From Psococerastis gibbosa (Eukaryota > Arthropoda > Insecta > Psocodea > Psocidae): DNA of 64,000 bases. Position 1 is the first letter of the stretch. Every line of letters starts with the position of its first letter. The DNA lies in contig OZ020486.1 of the NCBI GenBank assembly GCA_963971405.1, forward strand, positions 13,415,419 to 13,479,418, given 5' to 3'. The notes under the pieces were generated by a model, which was not told where the DNA came from, ran no database searches, and saw only the letters and a list, made by a program, of their open reading frames with translations. Position numbers and translations under genes: made by a program. Of this stretch, positions 57,040 to 64,000 are shown piece after piece.

Positions 57040-57370
57040 AGGGGTTTAAATTTCAAAAAAAGCTTAATTGTATGCAAACGGTTTTAAACAATTTAATGAA
57101 TGTATCTCATTGACGTCGTCAATTGCCTCAATAAGGCGGGGTTTCCACATACGTCAATGGTAAATATGGTTTTGACGTGGTAGCAGACATTTTTAGTATG
57201 TCTTTAATGTCTGCTAAAACGTCAATACCACATTTACCATTGACCATTGACGTATGTGGAAACCCCGCCTAAGTAAAATAATACTGGTGCATAACGCAAT
57301 GACTCCGACACTCGCAAGTACAAGCCATCATACCACCGAACGAAGTACAATACTTCAAAGATAGTAGCAA
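57040..57370 (-). repeat. SINE-like repeat (family I) split by a MITE
   Basis: The A-rich 3' part (complement of CAAAAAAAGCTTAATTGTAT) and the body around GAATGTATCTCATTGACG are separated from the head (ACTCGCAAGTACAAGCCATC) by the family A MITE A13. Confidence 0.6.
57135..57269. mobile_element. Family A short hairpin MITE (A13)
   Basis: GGCGGGGTTTCCACATACGT at the left and its complement at the right; TAA on both sides (57132-57134 and 57270-57272). The loop carries GTAGCAGACATTTTTAGTAT. It lies inside a family I SINE. Confidence 0.85.
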
Positions 57371-57504
57371 TTGCTGTAATAGCTTCAGAGATGCAATCTT
57401 GTAGTCAAATAGTTTTTTTTTTAATCTATTTGTATGGAGCGCAGGGTAAACGCGTTTTCTGATGTGTGGACGCTATTGAAAGTGAGAGCTTATTAGATAC
57501 ATTG

Positions 57505-57660
57505 TAGTATTATATGGTGTAATTTATATAACACTGACATCAAATTAACTTTGGTTGAAGAGGTAACCTCCGAAATTTTTCCATATCCTCTATTTCTAAT
57601 TAGGGCTTTAACTCCGCTTGCTGGTTGGCTTAGCAATAGAACAAAAAAGGCAATATTTTT
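57505..57660. repeat. Family L SINE fragment (-) joined to a Glu-like SINE tail (+)
   Basis: 57505-57597 is the complement of the family L body at 8180-8260 (AACTTTGGTTGAAGAGGTAA). From 57598, GGGCTTTAACTCCGCTTGCT and GGTTGGCTTAGCAATAGAAC are the tail of the Glu-like SINE. Confidence 0.55.
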
Positions 57661-57766
57661 TATAATGGATGTATCATAGGTAGCTGAGTTGATGGTTTGG
57701 CAAACTTCTATCGGGAGCATATTATAAATATAATAAAACATTATAAATATTATAATAAAATATTAT

Positions 57767-58143
57767 AAAGTCAATACCGTACAAAGAACAATCCTAAAAA
57801 TTATACATGAAAAGGGGACATTATATCCAACAAAAGACCTATACATTTTAGCGGATGTCCTAGACATTAAACAATTATATATAAAAAACTCAATAATATT
57901 AGTGCGCAATCAAAAACATAACTTAAAATCTGTACAACACTCACACAACACAAGATGGCTCCACACACATCCTTTCACACAACAAACACACTGTTCAAAC
58001 ACAACAGATCTCAACACCAATCTGAATATATAGGCATATCCTATTACAATAAACTACAAATCCAAATAAAGTCATTAAAAAACTTCAATTGTTTCAAAAG
58101 AGCAGTTACACAATGGATAAAGACCGAACTACCATCAACATAA
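57767..58143 (+). pseudogene. LINE (CR1/L2-like) C-terminal relic with frameshift
   Basis: First frame (57767-58033): VQRTILKIIHEKGTLYPTKD, LYILADVLDIKQLYI and SVQHSHNTRW. A frameshift near 58025 leads to EYIGISYYNKLQIQIKSLKN and FKRAVTQWIKTEL before TAA at 58141-58143. These are the usual last blocks of CR1/L2-type ORF2 proteins. A C run and ATT-rich tail follow to about 58310. Confidence 0.7.
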
Positions 58144-58429
58144 AAGTATACCACCCCGTAAACACTCCACCCCCCCCCCCCCTCCATAGCCAGATAGTAT
58201 AAGTCGCACACGGGCCCTTGCCTTGCGATATGGACTTAAGAAAACGCTGTAACATGGCATTATTGTATTGAATTATTATATTATTATATATTATATATTA
58301 TATTGGGCAACAAGGTTACGCAAGGACCGTCCAGACATTTTGCGATTTTTTATGGATCGTGATGCATGCGCCACGCGTAGTTGTGTGTCTGGTTAATGTG
58401 GTTGGACAGACTGTTATCAAGTAGTCGTG

Positions 58430-58560
58430 CCATTGAATATGTCGACCATAGCTGTTTACGAAACGTTTGGAAGTGCACTTTTAGATAGACCACGGCCCAT
58501 CAGCCCAGATTCTTCCATTCCATCAACTGGGGCTGCGGCCACGAAAGCCTTTGTCAGTGT
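58430..58560. repeat. Family F fragment
   Basis: TATGTCGACCATAGCTG, CGAAACGTTTGGAAGTGCAC, ACCACGGCCCATCAGCCCAG and GCGGCCACGAAAGCCTTTGT. Confidence 0.6.
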
Positions 58561-58899
58561 TATTCATGGGATATGCCTATTATTAGGTACAATCGTTTGA
58601 AAAGTACCGAATACTGTACGGTGCCGTCATGTATTGGTAGATGGCATTTCAAGCGATGATAGGAACCGCCCTAACTATGGCAATTCACTATTCATTATTA
58701 CTTTAGAAGGTATAGTACTGGTGCATACTGTACATCATGCACAGGCAAATAAATATTGACTTTGTTATGTATATATTGTATACCTTATAATACTAAATTT
58801 GTTATTATGTGCATTGGTACCACAAAAATAAAGAACATCCACGACAGGTATATACATACTTACTCTAAGCTGTTGACTACAGCAGAAACGACAGTTTGC

Positions 58900-59760
58900 T
58901 TTCCAATTTATACGTAGTATAGGAAAAGCTTTGTGACGGTCGAAATTTTCGATTCCGAGATTTCAACGGATTTACACGTTTTAAGGTCCCAGGAACCCAA
59001 AAAAGTGGTTTTTACGAAATATCTGTCTGTCTGTCGATTTCCGGGCAAACTACTCGGTTGATTTTGATGAAATTCGGCATGTAGGTTCACAAAAATCATA
59101 CCTCCGGACCATTTTTTTATATTTTGGGCTAACTTAATTTGGGGGGGGGGGGGGGGTTTATTCTCAAAAAACTCAAAAAAAACGTCTAAAAAAATTATGT
59201 CTCAAAAACGGCTCCAACAATTTCTTTTAAATTCACATATATTGTAGTCGTTATTAATGTTAACGAAATGCGGGGGGTCGCTTGCCCTTTGATAGGTTGC
59301 TTCTGGGGGTAAAAAAATTAAAAATAACTAAATTTTAATGAAAAATGACCAAAAAATAATTTTTCTGTGAAACCTTTCTATCGATGATTTCTACTTTCAG
59401 GTATGTTTTAGGTGTTAAATTGAGTAACGAAACCGGACAGGTTGCTTTCCCAGAAAAGTATTTGGTTTTGTAAAAAAAAAATGTTTTTTTGAAAAAATGA
59501 TAGAAAATTCACTCTGAAATGCATTGCGAGCCCTGCCAGTATTGCTGTGTGGTAATGTGTTGGTCTGACCTATCTAGAATTTACCTCACCTCCAGTGACG
59601 TCAGGTGGACAACCCCCCCCCCCCCCCCCCACGAGATATCGGAAATTTAACCATAGGAAAATTATTTACCATGAAATTACTCATTTTCTCTATCTACTAA
59701 CTTTGATAAATTGGAAAGCATGTTCGAGTAAACTCGGACCGGTTCTTTCATTCGAAATTG
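58900..59760 (+). repeat. Family D repeat, copy 1 of a diverged pair
   Basis: CGAAATTTTCGATTCCGAGA, TCTGTCTGTCTGTCGATTTC, CAAACTACTCGGTTGATTTT, GATGAAATTCGGCATGTAGG, TAGTCGTTATTAATGTTAAC and TTTCAGGTATGTTTTAGGTG follow in order. The same order recurs at 60040-60830. Confidence 0.7.
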
Positions 59761-59779
59761 CGGTAAGTACAAACTGTAA

Positions 59780-60041
59780 GGCGGCAAATCCACCGGCGAA
59801 TTTATTCCATTTGTGATTTGAGATTTATTGTTTGTTTTGTTTTAAGGAGACTATTATGTAGATCCTTAACTTATATATTATAAATAAAGTTATAATATTA
59901 TTAATGATGTCTGCAGCCATATTATAACTAAATTTAAAATAGATAATCCCTCTTAAGTATCTACATAATAGTCTTCTTAAAACAAAACAAACAAAAAATC
60001 TCAAATCACAAGTGAAGTAAATTCGCCGGTGGAATTGTCTT
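59780..60041. mobile_element. Family A MITE (A14), right end decayed
   Basis: GGCGGCAAATCCACCGGCGA at the left after TAA; the right side has AATTCGCCGGTGGAATTG but the last bases are altered. The interior has AAGGAGACTATTATGTAGAT and its inverted copy. It lies between the two family D copies. Confidence 0.65.
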
Positions 60042-60830
60042 TCCTATTTATGCGTAGTATAAGGAAAGATTTGCATTGTATTGGACTTTTTGGTTTGCTT
60101 ATAAAAATGATTATTTATTTTATTTAAAGCTTTGTAATGTTCGAAATTTTCGATTCCAAGATTTCGGTGGATATAGTGGAGGTTTGAATTTTTTTTTTAA
60201 TGTCTTTCTGTCCGTTCGTTGATTTGTGGGTAAACTACTCGCTCAGTGGATTTGGATGAAATTTGGCATCTAGGTTCAGAAAAATAATACCTAGGGAGTT
60301 GGGACTATTTTTATTTTCGGCTAACTCAGCTTGGTTGGGGTTTCAGCCTAAAAAATTATAACATTTTTTTATAAAAAACGGCGATTTTCTTTAAATTTAC
60401 ATATTGTATTGTAGTCGTTATTAATGTTCACAAATCGCTTGCCTGCCTGCCTTGGTTCTGGGGGTAAAAAAATAATAAAAGACTAAATTTTTCATGAAAA
60501 ATGACTAAACAATAATTTTTCTGTTGAACCTTTCAATTGATGCTTTCTAACTTCAGGTATGTTTCAGGTGCTAATTAGAATAAGAAACCCGAACAGGTTG
60601 CTTTTATAAACTAAGATTTGGTTTTGTACAAAAAAAATTTCTGATGAAATTATGGATAATTCATGCCCCAATACAATGCGTGTCTTGTCATTATTACTGT
60701 GATATGTAATGTATTGGTCTGCAATCGTCCCATCAATCAATTCATAGCTTTCGGGATAGGGGATGTTGAGGGAACAGAAATTTAACACTAGAAAAATTAT
60801 TAACTGTGGAATTACTTAATTTGGGAAACA
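60040..60830 (+). repeat. Family D repeat, copy 2
   Basis: Same order of blocks as 58900-59760 (CGAAATTTTCGATTCCAAGA, AACTACTCGCTCAGTGGAT, GATGAAATTTGGCATCTAGG, TAGTCGTTATTAATGTTCAC, CAGGTATGTTTCAGGTGC), with an extra stretch near 60070-60125. Confidence 0.7.
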
Positions 60831-61044
60831 CAGTAAAGTCACACGATTAGTTCGGAGGTGACCAGGACAAGTCCTACCAAGTTTCCCTACCGGCACTGTG
60901 CACACGACCAAGTTATCTGCAGCTTTGAACCTGCTCTGGTCCGCTGGATTCAACTTGGGCGGCCGGCATGGAAAGCCTATAGTCAGGAGGTCTATATGAT
61001 AGAAAGTAAATGACAGCGAGCCGTGGTTATAGCAAATTTTCTTT

Positions 61045-61510
61045 TAAACTTTTACTTATTAAATTATTTTTACTTTGACATCTTGAAATCGTTGATTTGT
61101 CGTAAAAAGATCTGATAACCATTATCCTAGATAATAATACGGACTTTCATTCAAATTTTAATTCATTCCTCTGCGACCAATATTAACTGAGATATAAATT
61201 ATATAAGGTTTCAATCGGCCGCCATCTTGTAACTAAATAGTGGATCTATCTGGTTAACGAACTCGATCAAGACATTTGTATAATCAATTTTTGTGCCAAG
61301 TTTCATCAAAATCAGATAATATTTACGGAAGTTGGAGTGTTTCCTAAAATCGATATACATATACGTTACATGTATATATGTAACATTTTGAACGGAGGGT
61401 GGTTTTAGGCTCAGGGTGTCATGAAATGAAAAGTTGTGAAGAAATTTTCCGAAAGTCGAACATTGGTCGCCATCTCAATAGGTAGGCCTAGATAAATCTC
61501 CCTTAAAGGT
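61045..61510. repeat. Family C repeat copy
   Basis: CTGCGACCAATATTAACTGA, GAACTCGATCAAGACATTTG, GTGGTTTTAGGCTCAGGGTG and GTCGAACATTGGTCGCCATC, in the same orientation as the body of the copy at 55700. Confidence 0.7.
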
Positions 61511-61714
61511 TCACTGGCATAAATTTACAATGTTTGGCTGCTGTCGGCTGGCCCCTTAATGTCCATTCTCCAGGCCAATGCCCTCGTGCCCCTACGGCCT
61601 ACTCGACCGAGTGACGCAGAGTACATTCCTCAATTACTGTAGGCCCTAGGCCCAAGGAAATTTTACTGATGCCTATATTTGAAAATTAGGAAGAAAGGAA
61701 GTTAATGGTCAAAG

Positions 61715-63185
61715 CAGTTGCGTATCCAGATTTTTATGTGGGGGGGGGGGGGGGTCCAGTTTTCACATAACATCAATACATAAAGTATGCCCACTTATAA
61801 GTGGTTTTCGAATGGGTTGGTGTTATATGTGGTGCCCCCCCCCCAATTTTCGTAAAATAGTAGAAAAAGATGAAAGCAGTTCTCATAGACGTACGAATCT
61901 TTTATCTTTTAATTAGGGGCATGATCTCTTAATTTTCCTTGACCAGGTACCCGAGGGTTCGAGAGTCTGAAGGGGGGCCCGGGGATCTCCCCCGGGGAAG
62001 GGTTTTGTTCAAAATAGGCCTGAAATTGTGGAGTTTTACACATTTTCATATGTATACGAGTACGTCTTGCAACGTTTTCTATTAACGTCTAGGTTTTACA
62101 GCCAAAGAATAGTAGGTGAGTCCAGTGGCGTAGTCAAGGGGGGGGGGGATGGTCAGCGGGGTCCGACCCCCCCTCAAAATTTAGCAAAACAGAAAACTTT
62201 TAAAAAATCCCCGGGGAGACCCCGGTCCCCCGGTCTCCAGATTTTTTAATAATGTTATCGTCTGCAAAATCAAAATTGTTTTGCCGACAAGCTATTTCAG
62301 GCTTATCCTTTAAAGAACATTCCCTACGGTAGCCCCCCTTGTTAGCTGTAATATTCTTCATATGTAAAATATGAGCATAACTGCTTTCAAAGTGCGTAAA
62401 TTCCATTATTTTGGGCCTATTCTTTTTCAAAATAATTCCCCCGGGGGAGAACCCCGCAGTAGGTGTCCTATTCTTCGGCTGTAAAACCTAAACATTTTTA
62501 GAATAGGTTACAAGTCGTATAAACATCAAAATGTGTAAAACTCCACAATTTCAAGCCTTTTTTTTCAAAACCCTTCCCCGGGGGAGACCCCCGGGCCCCC
62601 CTTTAGCAACCCGACCCCTCGGGTGGGGAAATTCAGATCGTGCCCCTAATTAGAAGATGTGTACGTCCATGAGGAAAGCTTTCCTATTTTTATACTATTT
62701 TACGAAAATACGGGGGGGGGGGGGCGCCAAATGAAACACCACCCCATTTGAAAACTTATCGTAAACGGGCAAACTTTACGTATTGATGTTGCATGAAAAC
62801 TGGACCCCCTCCACAAAAAATTTCTGGCTACGCCGCTGAGTAGGTCTACTGCAAGGAAGGGTCCAAGGGTCCCTCCGGGAGAATTAATTTAGAAAAAGAA
62901 TAAGCACAAAATAGTGGAATTTACGCACTTTGAAGCAGTTATGTAAAGCAGTTATGTTTATATTTTACGTGTGAAGAATATTACAGATACGGTAACAAGG
63001 GGGGCCGGGGGCTACCCCGGAAAATAATTTAAAAAAAAAATAGGCCTGAAAAATTTTGTGGGACCGGGGTCTTCCCAGGGAATTTTTTTAAAATAAATGA
63101 CTGAAAAATGTGCTATTTTGCTAAATTTGGGGGGGTCCAGACTCAGCTGCCCCCCCCCCCCCTGACTCTTTGACACTGGCAGTGG
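61715..63185. mobile_element. Outer hAT-like element interrupted by a relative
   Basis: Left end CAGTTGCGTATCCAG with a G run, then AACATCAATACATAAAGTAT, CCCCCGGGGAAGGG and TTTTACAGCCAAAGAATAG, the 46421-type orientation. At 62123 it is broken by an element of the same family in the opposite orientation. Further unit-like sequence follows from 62839 to about 63185. The right boundary is not certain. Confidence 0.5.
62123..62838. mobile_element. hAT-like element nested in a relative
   Basis: CAGTGGCGTAGTC at the left pairs with GGCTACGCCGCTG at the right. The interior matches 40103-40744 along its length, including GTTATCGTCTGCAAAATCAA and several CCCCGGGGGAGACCCC units. Flanking AGTAGGT occurs on both sides but the duplication is not exact. 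Confidence 0.7.
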
Positions 63186-64000
63186 CTGTTGAAAAGAAGA
63201 GATGTGAGCCATTCAACACTTGCCACAGGCCACAGAAAACAAACTCTCGTTTGGAGGTCATACGTCTGCTTCCGAAGGTGGCTGAGTGAGCACTGAGCCA
63301 AAGTCAGCCAATTCTGGCAGGCAGGCATATGCCAAAACAGGATTTCTCCACAGACGGGCATGTGCCAACAGCTTGGAGCAGTGGGTTTGGACGCGCGGTT
63401 TCCCCACACACGATGCGTCGACTTGCTCATCCATTAGCGTGGCGCGGTGGATTTCCAACCGGTTGGATATCCAACACGTCCGACCGCTCCACTGAAATTC
63501 TTGACTGGTTTCCCCACACACGATGCGTTTTTGGATGAGCGCGCCAAAATTAGTGGCTTGGAGCGATCGTGTGTGGCCAGCTTAACGTCCCGTCGGTGTT
63601 TCTCCAAACCAGTACATTCATGTCGCACAGGTCGCAAGTCTGGCCTTATCTCCACAGTGTTTATCGCAGGCAAGGCGAGGAATAATGCTAAGCCTCAAAG
63701 TATTTCTCCGGTGGCAATAAAGATATGCAGTATAGCCCAGCCCAGAATGTGTTTAAAGCATTGCAAGTATTGCATCATTATTGACATACTGTAGCAACAG
63801 AAATAGGTCAATTGCCCTGTGATGCATCATATCAGAAACCGTTTATACATTCTGCACTCTGGAATATTTCAAGCCAACCAACGAGTATTTCTCTAAATTA
63901 TCGTGCCATGGTTTTATTGGGCATCCTTCAGATGAACCTTGCAGGGGAAGTAGTCTCTGGGGTGTGTGGTAATAGCAAAATGGGTATTTAATCCATACCA
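63186..64000. other. GC-richer block with repeated CCACACACGATGCG
   Basis: GTTTCCCCACACACGATGCG occurs twice (near 63399 and 63509); an inverted CGATCGTGTGTGG lies near 63565. GGATGAG and CTCATCC also pair. Long overlapping frames on both strands reflect base composition rather than a gene. No family assigned. From about 63750 the sequence is ordinary AT-rich DNA. Confidence 0.4.

Overview
The window is AT-rich eukaryotic nuclear DNA: short exons with GT/AG borders, long introns and dense transposable-element debris. The non-LTR elements (an R1-like element with its own RNase H and an RTE/BovB-like element) and the repeat style suggest an arthropod or a related invertebrate. Nothing here fixes the species.

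Four host genes can be supported. (1) TAT (tyrosine aminotransferase, + strand) has seven coding exons between 7182 and 23763. All splice phases agree and the protein is complete at about 436-454 aa. Intron 1 (7.7 kb) holds the R1-like element and intron 4 the RTE element, both antisense. (2) CFAP418 (C8orf37 homologue, + strand) has exons at 24620-24694, 25531-25641 and 26182-26431; a phase gap shows one exon was not found. (3) NDUFAF6 (squalene/phytoene-synthase-like complex I assembly factor, - strand) has exons at 29458-29680, 27769-28164 and 27100-27285; its first exon was not found. CFAP418 and NDUFAF6 are convergent neighbours here, and the human homologues also map close together. (4) An unidentified gene on the - strand has seven candidate exons between 43274 and 31893, with one probable gap.

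Most of the rest is mobile DNA. Family A is Tourist-like foldback MITEs (3-bp TAA/TTA target duplications; tips of the form GGCGnnnWTTCCAC) whose tips, stems and loops occur in mixed combinations; some are nested at hairpin tips. Family B is about 390-bp MITEs with TA duplications. hAT-like non-autonomous elements carry long G or C runs and 8-bp duplications; some are only 72-93 bp. There are at least four SINE-like families, several 5'-truncated LINE relics, and other repeated families (labelled C, D, F, J and K below).

Layout: 1-7.1 kb repeats only; 7.2-23.8 kb TAT; 24.6-26.4 kb CFAP418; 27.1-29.7 kb NDUFAF6; 31.9-43.3 kb unidentified gene with many hAT and family A insertions; 43.3-64 kb repeats and unannotated AT-rich DNA, with no gene that I can support. 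Family labels (A, B, C and so on) are mine and apply only within this window.
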